Assembly: GCF_048773025.1 (NCBI RefSeq)
Contig: NC_133559.1
Coordinates: 9,826,501 to 9,890,500 of the forward strand
Reading direction: 5' to 3'
DNA length: 64,000 nucleotides
Source of the DNA: Camelus bactrianus
Lineage: Eukaryota; Chordata; Mammalia; Artiodactyla; Camelidae
The translations under genes were made by a program, and so were the position numbers. The notes below the pieces were generated by a model. That model saw nothing but the letters and a program-made list of their open reading frames with translations. It was not told the DNA's origin and searched no databases. Positions 23,940 through 35,760 of this stretch are shown piece by piece. Numbering within the stretch: the first letter of the stretch is position 1; each line of letters opens with the position of its first letter.

Positions 23940-24602
23940 CTGAAGGTAGGCTCAAACTGAGTGGCTCAAAACAACCACATTTATCAGCTTACAATTCCAG
24001 AGGTCTTAAGTCTGAAATGAGTCTCGCTGGGCTGAAGTCCAGGTGTCAGCAGGGCTGTGTGCCTTCTGGAGGCTCTAGGAGAGATTTGCCCTTTTCAGTA
24101 TCTAAGGTTGTCTACAAGCCTTGGCTCATGACCGCTCACTCCAGCTCCAAAGCCAGCAATGGTGGGCTGAATCCTCGTGCTGCCACCTCTCTTGACTTTT
24201 TTCTTTTTTTGAAATTTGAAGTATAGTCGATTTACAATGTTGTGTTAATTTCTGGTGTACAGCATAGTGATTCATTTGTACACATATATATATTCCTTTT
24301 TATGTCCTTATTATGGGCTATTTCAAGATAAGGAATATAGTTTTGTGTGCTATACCATAGGAACTTGTTGTTTATCTGTTTTCTCTGATGTTTTCTCTGC
24401 CTCCCAATTACTTTTAAGCATTCTTGTGATTACCTTGGGCCTATCTGGATAATCCAGGATAATCTCTTTATTTTAAGGCCAGGTGATTAGGAACCTTAAT
24501 TTTATCTGCAACTTTAATTCCTCTTAGCCATAAAACCTAACATAATCACAGATTCTTGGGACTAGGACATAGATGTCTTTGGAGGGCCATTGGCTGGCTC
24601 TG
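23940..24602 (-). mobile_element. MaLR LTR, MLT1 group, split by an L1 3' end (fossil)
   Basis: Left part has GAGTGGCTCAAAACAACCAC and ACAATTCCAGAGG; right part has TCTGGATAATCCAGGATAAT and ATGTCTTTGGAGGGCCATT. These are the two ends of one MLT1 LTR in reverse. Old, no internal region. Confidence 0.72.
24193..24390 (-). mobile_element. L1 3' UTR, 5'-truncated, inside an LTR
   Basis: GAAGTATAGTCGATTTACAA and TTCTGGTGTACAGCATAGTG are the artiodactyl-type L1 3' end, read on the opposite strand. Confidence 0.82.
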
Positions 24603-24699
24603 GAAACTAAACCTAAGTTTCTCAGATTTCTATAAACTCCCCATGACCACAAGTTTCATGCATACGATAATACAATGCTTATGTCTGGATTTTTTTCTC

Positions 24700-25490
24700 A
24701 TACCAACCAACTACATGGTGTTTTTCCAACACCACATCTCCAACTCTGATACCAACAAGGTGTCCCACAATTCAATTCAGTTTTGACACTAATTACCTGG
24801 AGTTTAAGGACTCAGTCTCCCAAAACGTCCTCACTTCAGATATCAGTTGCAAGTATCAGGTCCTCTGGTTACTTCCCACTTCTGTCCTACTTGGATACAA
24901 AGTCAGGGGTTCCCACACCCTCTCCCCCTTTCAGATTTGATAGTTTGCCAGAATAATTTACAGAACTCAGGAAATGCTATGCTTATAATTACCGTTTATT
25001 ATAAAGCTTACAAATGAACAATTAGAAGATACATAAAGCAAGACTTGGAAGGGTCCCAAGGGCAGGAGCTTCTGTCCCCATAGATTTGGGGTGTGCCACC
25101 CTCCCGGCGTGTGGGTGTGCTTGCAAACTCGAAAGTTCCCTGAACGCAGCCATTTAGGGGTTTTTATGGAGGTTTCATAACAGGCAGGATTGATAAAATT
25201 ATTGGCCATTGGCGGTTGGCTCAGTTTCCAGTCCCTTTCCCCTCGCAGAGGTTGGAACTTCCCCAGAGGTTGGGAGTGGGGCTGGAAGTTCTAAGCTTCT
25301 TATCAAGGCTTGGCCTTTCTGGCAGCCAGCCTCCCATCTTAAAGCTATCTAGGAACTTGTCAGGCGTCGCCTCATTAGAACAAGAGTCTCCCATCACTCT
25401 GTCACTCAGGAAATACCAAGGGTTTAGGAACTCAGTGCCAGGAGCTGGGGACAAAAACCAAATGTCTCTCTTATGCCAAGGGATATAATA
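24700..25490 (-). mobile_element. ERV LTR, probably ERVL class (fossil)
   Basis: Contains CAAAGTCAGGGGTTCCCACA, TACCGTTTATTATAAAGC (a reversed poly(A) signal), GGGTTTTTATGGAGG (reversed TATA box) and CACTCAGGAAATACCAAGGG. These are in the order of a known mammalian ERVL-like LTR. Solo LTR. Ends approximate. Confidence 0.6.
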
Positions 25491-25499
25491 ATAAAATAG

Positions 25500-26050
25500 C
25501 TATTGTTGGTGTTTAATTTGTACCAGACTTTGTGTTAAGCACTTTATATATATTCACATTTTAAAATATTCACAAAAATCCTTCCACTTTAATAAAAAAA
25601 AAAAAAGACATCTGCAAAAAAGAAACAGACTCACAGACATAGAAAACAAATTTATGGTTACCAGGGGAGGCAGAGGGTGGGAAGGGATAAATTGGGAGGT
25701 TGAGATTTGCAGAAACTAACTACTATGTATAAAATAGATGAACAAGTTTCTACCGTATAGCACAGGGAACTATATTCACTATCTTGTAGTAACTTACGGC
25801 TAAAAAGAATATGAAAACAAATATATGTATGTTCCTTTATGACTGAAGTATTGTGCTGTACACCAGAAATTGATACAACGTTATAAACTGACTATACTTC
25901 AAAAAAAAATTTTAAAAACCCAAAATAACAACAACAAAAACAAACAAACAAAAGACCCAACTATTTTCCAATGCAAAAAAAAAAAATCTTTCCACTTTAC
26001 AGGTGGGGAAACTGAGACCCAATAAAATTAACTAAGCTTTCTCGATTATC
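25500..26050 (-). mobile_element. MIR SINE split by an L1 insertion
   Basis: Left half TTGTGTTAAGCACTTTATAT, right half TTTACAGGTGGGGAAACTGA. The two halves become contiguous MIR when the L1 piece is ignored. Confidence 0.75.
25592..25984 (+). mobile_element. L1 3' UTR, 5'-truncated, with A-rich tail
   Basis: GTATAGCACAGGGAACTATA, GTGCTGTACACCAGAAATTG and ACTATACTTCAAAAAAAAA are the L1 3' end. Flanking repeats of about 16 bases (AAATCYTTCCACTTTA, one difference) mark the insertion into a MIR. Confidence 0.85.
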
Positions 26051-26394
26051 TAGTTCTGTTTATGTTTCTGGCAGAAAAACAAAGTTAATGAAAGTTAATG
26101 ACCAATTTAAATAGGAGGTTGATCTGTTTATCTTTGTAAAGCCAAATTTTAAAAATTGATCTTTTAGGAACTCAAAAGTCACCAAACTGAAAACGTTTGC
26201 ATAATTCAACTGGACATTTTGTGTCCTGATCACTAGCCAGGTCCTCACCCTCACCCGTACTCTTATTCATTATGTTGCTGTCAGGCAGTAAACTATGACT
26301 GGCGTGACATGCTATTGCAAACACACATCATACGGGTTGTCATATCCATTTTAACCATGTGTTTAATTATCTTGACCTAAAACCATAGATCGCC

Positions 26395-26700
26395 AGATGT
26401 TTCTCCAGTAAAGATGGGTTTATTCAGGATCAGCCGAGAATTGCAGTTTGGGGTCTGCAACCCATGTGCAAATGCCCCATGGCAGAGAAAGAGAATGCTT
26501 TTATAGAGGGGAAAAGGAAGTTGGGGGGAGGCTAAAGTAAACAAAGAGTCCATGGCTTTTCATTGGCCGAGTCCTTTTGTCAGGAAAGAAGATGGATCTT
26601 TCCTCTTCCTGTTGGGCTCTGCTGTCCTTGCAGGACTTGAGACCTCCCCATCCAGATCTCTTGTCTCTATTTAATTAAAGTTTCTGTTTGTTAATTTTTC
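26395..26700 (-). mobile_element. ERV LTR-like fragment (fossil)
   Basis: Reversed poly(A) signal GGGTTTATTC and reversed TATA box TGCTTTTATAGAGG, spaced as in a retroviral LTR. The segment around TGAGAATTGCAGTTTG-like sequence and GTCTGCAACCC is echoed in the next LTR. Family not assigned. Confidence 0.5.
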
Positions 26701-26715
26701 ACATTTACTTAATGC

Positions 26716-27179
26716 TGTGAACCTAAATAAGCCTAGGAAGCAATAATCAAGGACAGCACATTTATTTAGGAACAAAGAATTGCAATTCAGGGTGCAGAGA
26801 TTCGGGCAGCAACCCAAACTGTCCTGCAAGGGAGTAAGTCAGAGGTTTTTAAAAGCAAAGAAGGGAAGTGTGCATTACAAAGAATTTTAATTGGAGTTGG
26901 AGGCAGAAGCTAGTCTTGGCTAAACATGATGGATTGCTAAGACTGTCACAGGCAGGAGGTAAAAGTTCATTTTTGTGGCAGGTTGCAGGGGTTCTTGCAG
27001 AGTCCTTTGAATATTTGTGGTTTGGCCCAGTTCAAAAGTTCATGGTTCGGCCCAGTTCAAAAGTTCATGGTTCCTTCCTGCTGGTGAGAATGTGCTTAAG
27101 GTCCCCCTCCTTAATGGCCTCCTGGCTTCTGTTTAAAATCTTTTGACATATGTGGCTCCATCTTATTTCACATTTCACA
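26716..27179 (-). mobile_element. ERV LTR (fossil)
   Basis: Read on the - strand it starts TGTGAAATGTG and ends GGTTCACA, with a TTTAAAAACC TATA-like box and CTAAATAAATG poly(A) signal in the right places. It holds a 25-base tandem duplication at 27024-27073. Likely class I; family not assigned. Solo LTR. Confidence 0.55.
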
Positions 27180-28139
27180 AAGTGACAGCTTTTATTTTCA
27201 GCATTTTAACTATTATTTACAGTTAATCAAGGGAAAAAAAATCTCACATTTCATTCAGTAAGTTTATTTGACAGATAGCTTATTGACTGCTCAAGACATG
27301 CTTTGTAATGTTCTGCGTGTTAAATGGACAAGAGTGAACGCAGCAGAATTCCTAACCTCAAGTTGTGGACATTCTCATGCAGAGTGACAGAAAAGTAAAT
27401 ATGGACTATGACATCAGGTAGTTAAAGATATTCGGAAGAAAATGAAGCAGTGTTGGGAGACAGACAGTGGCAGGGAGGAGGGGTGCTCCCTGTAATGTGG
27501 TGTTAATAATTGCTGATATTTGGGTGTTAAAAAAAAGAAACCATAGACCCCAAGTGAAGTCATTTGTCCCCGCAACAGCGAAGCAAGATTTAACTGCCTC
27601 TCTCAGGAATGTTATCTTTAAACGGACAATCTGAAATTTCCTAATCAGCATGAGTGAATATGAACAAAGAGGAGCCAAGAGTTTTGTTGCCCATCACTAG
27701 CTCTAAAGAATTAAGTCATAACCTGCTGCCGTCGCTGACCAACAGTGCACTTTGAGAGGAAATTAAGATGATACAGGATGTGTACTTTGGACAAGCAGGC
27801 TGCTTAGATAGTTAGATGTAAAGCTCAGGATGAATTTGAATGAATCCAGATGCTTGCACCTCCCATATGATGAAATACAATTTGTATTTTCAGGCAGGGC
27901 AAGAACATTTAAATGGAAAATCCTCTGTGTCCTTTTGGGTCACCTCCCTCCCTCCCTAATGTGCAGTGTGTGTCTGCATTACACGTTAGCTGGACCTCTT
28001 CAAAGATGAGAGAGCGTGCTCGACTGTAAGGATCCATTTTTTTTCCTTTCTTCTGATGCTAACAATGTAAGTTCTTCAAAGAATGGCATTCTTTCCCAAC
28101 TCTGCAGGGGGTCATAGTGACTTGCTGCTTGCCTTGTCT
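27180..28139. other. Intergenic, nothing named
   Basis: No coding exon recognised. The right part may be the U3 side of the LTR that follows. Confidence 0.35.
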
Positions 28140-28385
28140 GCACTTACCTGGACTTTATATATATGCTGAACTGTATGTAAAATATCACTGTGTCATTCTG
28201 ATGTACAATCCTTTGCCTCAAAAGTGTATCTGACTGTGCCTTCAACTTCTAACAGGTGAGACAGTTCTCAGAGCTTCTCAGAGTCTGTCTCCCAGGTTGT
28301 AATCCTCAGTTTGGCTCAAGTAAAATTCCCTTCTTTCTTCTTGATTGTTAATTGAATTTTCTTTGATACATACACAGGAAAGCTC
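28140..28385 (+). mobile_element. ERV LTR, family A copy 1, R-U5 part (fossil)
   Basis: GACAGTTCTCAGAGCTTCTC, AGTCTGTCTCCCAGG, then AGTAAAATTCCC. Shares its R-U5 layout with copies at 28430, 36960 and 59330. A TTTATATATATGCTG box lies upstream. Broken, old; class I likely. Confidence 0.55.
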
Positions 28386-28429
28386 TAAAATCATTAATTT
28401 GAGATATCTGATCTTTGTGACTAGTCATA

Positions 28430-28640
28430 ATCTGTTACCAAGATGTATTTTTGACTAGACATATTCACTAGTCAGAAATAATATGTATTTATCTCCTCCC
28501 CTACCTCTTTGGAGCAGTTTCCTCAGAGCTACTGAGCTATCTCCCAGGTGATATTTTATTCTGGTAAGACCCTGAATAAAACTGAAACTCACAACTGTCA
28601 TGTTACGCATATTTCTTTAAGTCAGCATGAGGTGATCTGC
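28430..28640 (+). mobile_element. ERV LTR, family A copy 2 (fossil)
   Basis: CCTACCTCTTTGGAGCAGTT, TCCTCAGAGCTACTGAGCTA, then CCTGAATAAAACTGAAACTC (poly(A) signal AATAAA). Same layout as the other family A copies. Confidence 0.6.
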
Positions 28641-28843
28641 ATAATAAGACCCCTGACCTTCCCTAACCTCCTGAAGAGGACGACTTTCTTTTCTTTTGCC
28701 AATAACTTTCTTGCCCCTATTTTTTCTGCCTATAGAAACCTTCCATTTTTGCAGCACAACTCCTTGGAATGCCTTTCTATTTACTGGTGGGATGCTGCGT
28801 GATTCACGAACCGTTGAATAAAGTAATTAGATCTTCAAATTTA

Positions 28844-28875
28844 CTCATATATATATATATGGATATATCTCTATC

Positions 28876-28927
<52 letters not shown>
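28844..28927. repeat. (TA)n then (TCTA)n microsatellite
   Basis: About 14 near-perfect TCTA units after a TA run. Confidence 0.95.
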
Positions 28928-28928
<1 letters not shown>

Positions 28929-28944
28929 ATTTTTTTATCAGGGG

Positions 28945-29440
28945 GATGAGTCTTACAGGCAGAGGGCAACACAGTGCAAAGGTCCTGGGGTGAGAATTCG
29001 ATTGATGGTTTTTCGGGAACAGTCAAGAGGCCCATGTGTGGCTATTGCCAAGTGAGGGGGGAGAAAAGGGGCAGGAAATGGAGCCAGAGAGGTATGATAG
29101 GGAACCAGATCCTTCAGGCCCTTACAAGCCATGATCCAGGCTTTCTATTTTACTCTGAGTGAAATTACAGCCATTGGAGCGTGCTGAGCAGATGAGTAAT
29201 GTGATCTGACATACTTTAAAAGGCTCTCTCTGGCTAAGTTTAGAACTTTAGGATGCAAAGGTGGGGCAGAGAGACCAGTGAAGAGGCTATTGCAACAGTC
29301 CTAGGGGAAAAAAAAAATGGTGATATGCACCAGGGTAGTTGTAACGGAGGTGGTGAGAAGTGGCAGGGTGTTAAATATATTTTAAAGGTGGAGTTGATGG
29401 ATTTCCTGATGGGCTGGAAAAAAGAAAGGAGTAAAAGGAT
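28945..29440 (+). mobile_element. Ancient mammalian interspersed repeat, family not named
   Basis: GCAAAGGTCCTGGGGTGAGA, CTTCAGGCCCTTACAAGCCA, AGACCAGTGAAGAGGCTATT and GGAGGTGGTGAGAAGTGGC occur in the fixed order of a repeat common in mammals. A partial relative may lie at 39960-40170. Confidence 0.55.
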
Positions 29441-29604
29441 AATTCTAAGGGTTTTTTTGTTTTGTTTTTTGTTTTGCCTGCACAACTTTATGAACCAAAT
29501 TGCCACTGTACAAAGATGAGAAAACTGGTATAGGTTAGTTCTGGGGAGAGGGCAAGAATCAGGACCTTGCCTCGGGCAGGTTAGGTATTTTTGTCTGGCT
29601 GATG

Positions 29605-29770
29605 ATAATGTACCAAGTACGTGCACCATCATGATCAATCCCAACATCGCAACTCTGTGCGGGGGCTTTCATTGCCCCTGCTTTCCAGATCAGGAAACTG
29701 GGATTCAGGGAAGCTAAGTCTTGTCCAAGGTGACACAGCTGTTACAAGTTAGATCTGGTGTTGAGACGAG
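29605..29770 (-). mobile_element. MIR SINE
   Basis: CCAGATCAGGAAACTGGGAT and CCAAGGTGACACAGCTGTTA give the MIR core in reverse. Confidence 0.7.
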
Positions 29771-30424
29771 CATTTCCTGTGTGGTCTCATATGTTCTCTT
29801 AAGCTGTCATGTTTGCCTGAGCTTCTCACACTTTGCAACACAACAATAAAGCAAAACAGCCACAAGACAGACAGTCCTGGTGCTCGTGACCTGAATCCCA
29901 GACTTTAGCCCCTCCCACACGTCCCAATTTGCTCTCGAGTCTCCTCTCTTTCTCACCTTGTGTTTCGTCCCTTCTTCCCCGCTGACTTGATTCTAGGCAG
30001 CACTTTTCAGATAATAATTTTTTACCTCATCATAGCTTCTTATAGACTGTGTTCCTTCTTAATCCACTGTAGCTTTTTGATTGGTAACTGGAAATCTTAA
30101 AACACAAACTTAATACCCTTTTTAATATGGAATACATGTCTCCATTTTCACAATTTGCATGTATAACGCAACTCTGGGTTTTAAAATATTTATAGGTAGC
30201 TTTGGAAAAAGCAAAAATAAAAGGTTAACTTTTATACATGTTTTATCCTAGATCCATTTTGCTGGGTTTGTGCTTTGGATGGGAATGTTAACTTTGTTGT
30301 GATCATTTTAACTTCCCCTAAATTTAACCAGACATTAGGAAGCTTAAAATTTCAGGCAGTTACCAAACAATTATATTAGGTGATCATTCTCTACTTTTCC
30401 AAAGTGGATGAATCACTAGGTTCC
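29771..30424. other. Intergenic, nothing named
   Basis: AT-rich; no gene or clear repeat. Confidence 0.4.
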
Positions 30425-30438
30425 TTTATACAATTTTT

Positions 30439-30704
30439 ATTTTATTTTTTATTGACGTGCAGTTGATTTACAATGTTAGTTTCAGGTATACAGCAAAGCA
30501 TTTCATATATATATACATTATATATATATGTATATATATACACACATACAATTTTATTTTCAGATTCTTTTCCATTATAGCTTATTATAAGAAGTTGAAT
30601 ATAGTCCCCTGTGCTGTACAGTAGGTCCTTGTTGTTTATCTCTTTTATATATAGTAGTGCGTATCTGTTAATCTCAAACTCCTAACTTATCCCTGTCCTC
30701 CTCT
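30439..30704 (-). mobile_element. L1 3' UTR, very short 5'-truncated insertion
   Basis: Reverse of the artiodactyl L1 3' end: GTTGATTTACAATGTTAGTT, TAGTCCCCTGTGCTGTACAG. Exact 14-base flanking repeats TTTATACAATTTTT at 30425-30438 and 30705-30718. Confidence 0.9.
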
Positions 30705-30718
30705 TTTATACAATTTTT

Positions 30719-33659
30719 TCCTCTAAATATAAGTGTTTGCTTCCAGATCATTAGCAACTCAGTAGAGAAACTATATAAGGCATTATAACCTAAAGAGAAA
30801 ATGAAACTTTTCAACTCAAGGTCAATCTGAAAGTCCCACCATCTTGAAATAGCAACATCAGACAAAGTGAAACTAACACTTAATATTCATTAATTTACTT
30901 TTCACTAAGCTGTCTGGGAATATACTTTTTTGGTCAGTGAGGTCCATGTGTTTTTAAATACCAAATAGTAATTGCATTCAACTATTTTTTTTTAAACCAG
31001 TAATGCCAGACATTGTTTTGAGTGCTGGGATGTATAGAAGGGAGCAAAACTGATAAAAAAAAAAAAAAAAACCTCTGCCTTCGTGGAACTTAATTTCTAA
31101 TGAGGAGAGATGTGTTCAGTGAAAAGGTTTAGAGTCAAGAGTGAGGCTTGTCTGACTGTTGTTGGGATTCCATGGTGGAGAGTTTAAAGACATGGTGAAA
31201 GACAGGGAGGGAGTTAAAATGAGAGTTCTGGGGGTGAGACAGGATGTCAAGTTGGAGGGGAGCCAGCCTCTAGGAGTGGGGAGAGGAAGAACATAGTGTA
31301 AAATCTTTGTCTAGTGGGAAATGGAACTTAAGGTCTGCTCAGTGATCTTTGAGTATTTGTTGAACTGAAAAAAATTATCTGATTCTCTATATCCAGATAA
31401 CTTATTTTATGCAGATTTTAATTTTGTTAAAGACCTAAATAGAATTGTCTATCAAAGGCTGCTGAAACATTGAATCAGAAGTATTGAGAGCTAGATATGG
31501 CATGGGGGGGAGGTGTTTAGAGACAGCAAATATAGGGTGTGGATAGATGCACACTTTTTTGGACGGAGAAGAATGGACTTCGAGTTCTCCTAGTGGCAGA
31601 AGAACACAAGATTTTCAGACTATGACCTTCTTCCTCTGATGGAGGTTGCAAAAGATGTGGTGGGGAAGCCATGACACGGGAGGCATTGGTGTCATGTCAG
31701 CTCTTCATCAATATCTTGTCGGGTTCCTGAGTTCATAGATTACACAAACTGTCCAGTGTTCAGCTGGCAAAGTAAGGGCTTCCAAACAGAAGGAAAACCT
31801 TGCAAAAAGTTTATAGGTTACACAGTGGGAAATGAAGTGGAAATGAAGTTCTCCATTAAGTGGAGAAACATAAAGGTGGCACACTTAGGAAGAAAAGAAT
31901 GCAAAGCATTGTGAACACCAGACATCTCAAAAATGACACTTGAAGATTTACTAAGAAAATTTAAATAGAAAACTCTACATTAAAAAAAGAAACTTCCCAA
32001 GCTAGTGACACACAGACAAGCTGACAGCTATGCAATAGCCATATACAGGTTCAGGGTTGGGAGCGATGCAGAGGTTCACGGGTTACCTTCTTCAAAATGA
32101 CCAGCCACATGGCAGGGAAAGCAATAGATCTCGGATTCATCAGAGCTGATTTTCTGAAGATACTTAATTTTCTGCTGCTGCAGCTGAAACAATGCCAGGA
32201 ACCATTAGGAATACCACGCCTTGGAAGCGAAACAGTAAACGGAGGTCTATTCTTGGGCAGTCTCACGCTTAGCCAGATCAGGGGGTGGGAGAGCCAGGGA
32301 GAGAGGGGCAGCAGGATCTGGGTGGGAGAGTGGGTAATCCCAAGAGAGGGGAAGGAAACTAGTTATATTCATTTGGGGAACTAAATAAAGGAAACTGACC
32401 TCATGAGAACAGATGAAAAACTTTCTAAATCCCTAGCCTCTGAAGAAGAATATTATTGGGATTCAAGATTGGGATTCAAGCTATTAATGTATAAAACCAA
32501 GAAAAATATGGGCCAAGTCTGAAATACTTTTAAAGGAAATTGAGAAAGGAAAAGGAGACAAAAGGAGGCATTGCTACTTTCAATTGAGAAGAGTCAATAT
32601 AGGGAATAGAGAGCCATAGGAGGCTTTGTACAAAACCTGGGCTTTTTTCTCAGGATGACGGGACAGGCTGATGTCCCCTTTCCTTTCATGGCCCCAGGGT
32701 GCAGCCCCCCAGCCTACTTTTTTGTGCTTAGGAGTTGCCTCTGATTGCTGTATCCTTTGACCTTCCCTCCCAGGAAGCCTGGCTACCCATATGGGTGAGA
32801 TTAATGCAATTTCTTGTTTCCTTTCCACTCCCAAAGACAAGAACAGTGAACCCTCTATTTTTCTAGTCCCAAGAATTTACTCCTAATCACTGCGTGGATA
32901 TATGGGAAAGTTCCAAAGAAGCCAGAATCTTACAAAGATCGTGCAGTCATGGCTTCTATGCTGTGGTATTTTATTCTCTTACGGCAAGGTATAGGTGTAG
33001 GGCAAACTGGTACAGGCAATGGGGATGATACCTAATTTACCTAATTTTGTAGGACTGTTGTAAGAATCCACATGAAAAATGCATGTGAAAGGCTTAATAC
33101 AATCCTGGCATGTGAAAACTGCCCAGGAACTATTAACAATTACAGTTAATAGAGTAAAGAGAGACCAGTTTACTTCCCCAAATCATCCAGCTCACTTGTT
33201 TTGGCCAGTTTCCCACCCCAAAACAGACCCTTAGTGACAGGACTATTACTTCCTTATGGCCCCTTCTCTCAACAGCCAGGCTTTTACTGCAGGTGCCTTT
33301 CAAACTTTTGCCTGGGATTCACGCTAAACAACACGTTTTCCGTCTTGACCTCATACATACAATTGTTTCACAAAACAATATTTACCCTTTTTATTTGTGA
33401 GTCACTCTGATGGTTTCCGTCCTGCGTATCCCAGTCTATTCTGTTTCATTCAAACAGAAATACTTGTAGTGATGTAATGAAATTAATGTGACAGCTTTTC
33501 ATGAGCCTGTCATTCTAGCTGCAAAATACTGTTTTGGAGGAAATCTGGGCAGAACAAATATTTGCATCCTGAAGACTTTCAGGCTGAGTGAGAACCATGT
33601 GACTAGATCTCTAGCCCACAAAAGCAACTGAGTCACCTGAGCAACTCCTTTCACGTTAC
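30719..33659. other. Unique DNA with weak ancient repeats
   Basis: The segment at 31000-31120 (ATTGTTTTGAGTGCTGGGAT, then an A-run, then CTTCGTGGAACTTAATTTCT) is a common old mammalian repeat type that I cannot name. Similar short pieces lie at 20265-20370, 34765-34930 and 37815-38060. No coding exon recognised. Confidence 0.4.
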
Positions 33660-34530
33660 CACTGAAAACAAAATAGATGTACGTACCGAGTAGAATGGCC
33701 AAAATGTGGAACACTGGTAAGGCCAAATGCTGGTGAGAATGTGGATCAGCAGATTTGCTCACTCATTACTGATGGGAATGAAAAATGGTACAGCTGCTTT
33801 GGAGGACAGTGTGTAGGTTTCTTTCAAGATTAAACATACTCGTACCATATGACCCAGCAGTTGTGCCCCCTGGAATTTACCCAAAGGAGCTTAAAATTGA
33901 TTGTCATACAAAACTCTTCACATGGATCATTATGGCAGTTTTATTTGTAATTGTCAAAACTTTAAAGCAATTAAGATGTCCCTAGGTGGTGAATGGATAC
34001 ATAAACTGTGGTTCATCCAAACAGTGGAATATTATACAGCACCAAAATGACCTACCAAGTCATGAAAAGACATGGAGGAACCTTAAGTGCATGTTACTAA
34101 GTGAAAGAAGCCAACCTGAAGAGGTTACATACGATGTGATTCCAACTATATGACATTCTGGAAAAGGCAAAACTGTGGAGATATTAAAAAGATCAGTGGT
34201 TACCAGGGGCTGGAGATGGAGAAAGCAGTGCATAGGCAGAGCACAGAAGATGTTTAGGGCAGTGAAAATACTCTATGATAACATAATGATGGATGCATGT
34301 CATTATATATTTGTCCAAACCCAGAGACTGTACACCACCAAGAGTGAACCCTAAGGTAAACTATAGACTCTGAATGATAATAACTTGTCAAAGTAGGTTC
34401 CGCAATTGTAAGAAATGTACCAATCTGATGAGGGAAGTTGATAATGGCTATATATATATGTGGGGGGAGAGGGTGTACGGGAAATCTCTGTAACTGTCTC
34501 TCGATTTGACTGTGAACGTAAAACTACTCT
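33660..34530 (+). mobile_element. Old L1 (L1M type), ORF2 end and 3' UTR
   Basis: GGTGAGAATGTGGATCAGCA, TGACCCAGCAGTTGTGCCCC, GGAATATTATACAGCACCAA and GGTTACCAGGGGCTGGAGA are the ordered 3' part of an L1. A 67-codon piece of the ORF2 C-terminus stays open (33785-33985), otherwise broken. Confidence 0.88.
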
Positions 34531-34612
34531 GGAGGTGGAGCATATAGCTCAGTAGTAGAGAACCTGCTTAGCACACGAGGTCCTGGTTTCAATCCCCAGT
34601 AAAAAAAAAAAA
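34529..34612 (+). mobile_element. Camelid tRNA-derived SINE at the end of an L1
   Basis: GCATATAGCTCAGTAGTAGA, then GGTTTCAATCCCCAGT and a 12-A tail. Lies at the 3' end of the L1M copy. Confidence 0.9.
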
Positions 34613-34696
34613 GATTAAAATATAAAAATACTCTAAAAGAATAAAGTATTAAAAAAAAGATTAAAATATAAAAATACTCTAAAAGAATAAAGTATT
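34605..34696. repeat. 46-base perfect tandem duplication
   Basis: Units 34605-34650 and 34651-34696 are identical, each starting with eight A and then GATTAAAATATAAAAA. It covers the SINE A-tail and adjoining DNA. Confidence 0.92.
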
Positions 34697-35119
34697 AAAA
34701 CACAAAACCAAAACAAAGTATGTTCAGTTAAATTCACAGTCGGCATATGTTAAAAATAGAAACTTGATCAAAAAACATTTACTGAGCACCTGTGATGTGT
34801 CTGACCCTGTGGTTGGCTTTGGGAATACTGAGATAAATGGAAAATCCCCTTCCTCCAGGAACTCACAGCCTAGGTGGGGAGACTGCTAGGTAGACAGTGG
34901 TTCTGTGATAAGAACTATAATAAAGGTATGCACAAGGGTCTGCAGGGAAAGCAGAACCGCCATTAGCTGAGATTGGGTGGTGAGGGGTGCTGGTGAGAGG
35001 CATTTCTGGGTGAAACGGCATCAGAATTGATGGATGAGTTGGAATTTGCCTGGAGACGGGACTGGGTAGGTTGGGGAAGGGAAAGTGTTACTAAAAGAAG
35101 TTGGATTAAATTCAACTAA

Positions 35120-35290
35120 AAGATAACAACTATCTACTATGTGCCACACAATTTAAACACATTATCTAATCGCCTACAGAAGCCTCATAGAGGATTCTCA
35201 TTTCCTAAATAAACTCGTGGGACTCAGAGAGGTTAAATGACTTGCCCTAAAGTGAGGAAGCTGGATTTGAACTTCTCTTTTTAGACTCTC
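35120..35290 (-). mobile_element. MIR SINE
   Basis: CTACTATGTGCCACACAATT, GACTCAGAGAGGTTAAATGA and CTTGCCCTAAAGTGAGGAAG match MIR in reverse. Confidence 0.82.
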
Positions 35291-35544
35291 TTAATCCTCT
35301 GTGACTCTACATTTAAAAGTGATGTAGGGAAAGCTAATCAGATCTTCCTGCCCAATTTCTCTTAGTGTCATTATGAAAAAATGAAACTCTGGGCTAAAAA
35401 GTACATTATTGCATGCAGAGAAAGCTGGCCGTCCTCTGAACACTCCAAACCATTCTGCTTCAAGCATAGCACTGGACAGGGACAAAGGAGCTGGAGCCTT
35501 CCCTCCCTTTCCCTGCTCTGGAGGGAGACTGAACTCTTGAGTAG

Positions 35545-35760
35545 TTAAGAACCCGGCTCTGGGCTCAAATCTCATCTCTGCCCCCCTCAAACTGCATAAC
35601 CTTCAACAAGTTACTTTGCATTTTTAACTCTTGGTTTTCTCATCTGTACCATCTTGTTAATCAGGGTACCTGATTTATCAGGCTGCTGTGCGATTCCAAA
35701 GAGAAAAGTAGTGTAGGGCTGGCATGTAGAAATTGCTCAAGAAAGTTTGCACTTGGAGCA
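35545..35760 (+). mobile_element. MIR SINE
   Basis: GGCTCTGGGCTCAAATCTCA, ACAAGTTACTTTGC and TTTTCTCATCTGTACCATC match MIR in the sense direction. Confidence 0.75.

Noticed and set aside
28865-28927. CRISPR-like periodic repeat
   Set aside because: Four-base microsatellite in a mammalian genome, with no spacers.
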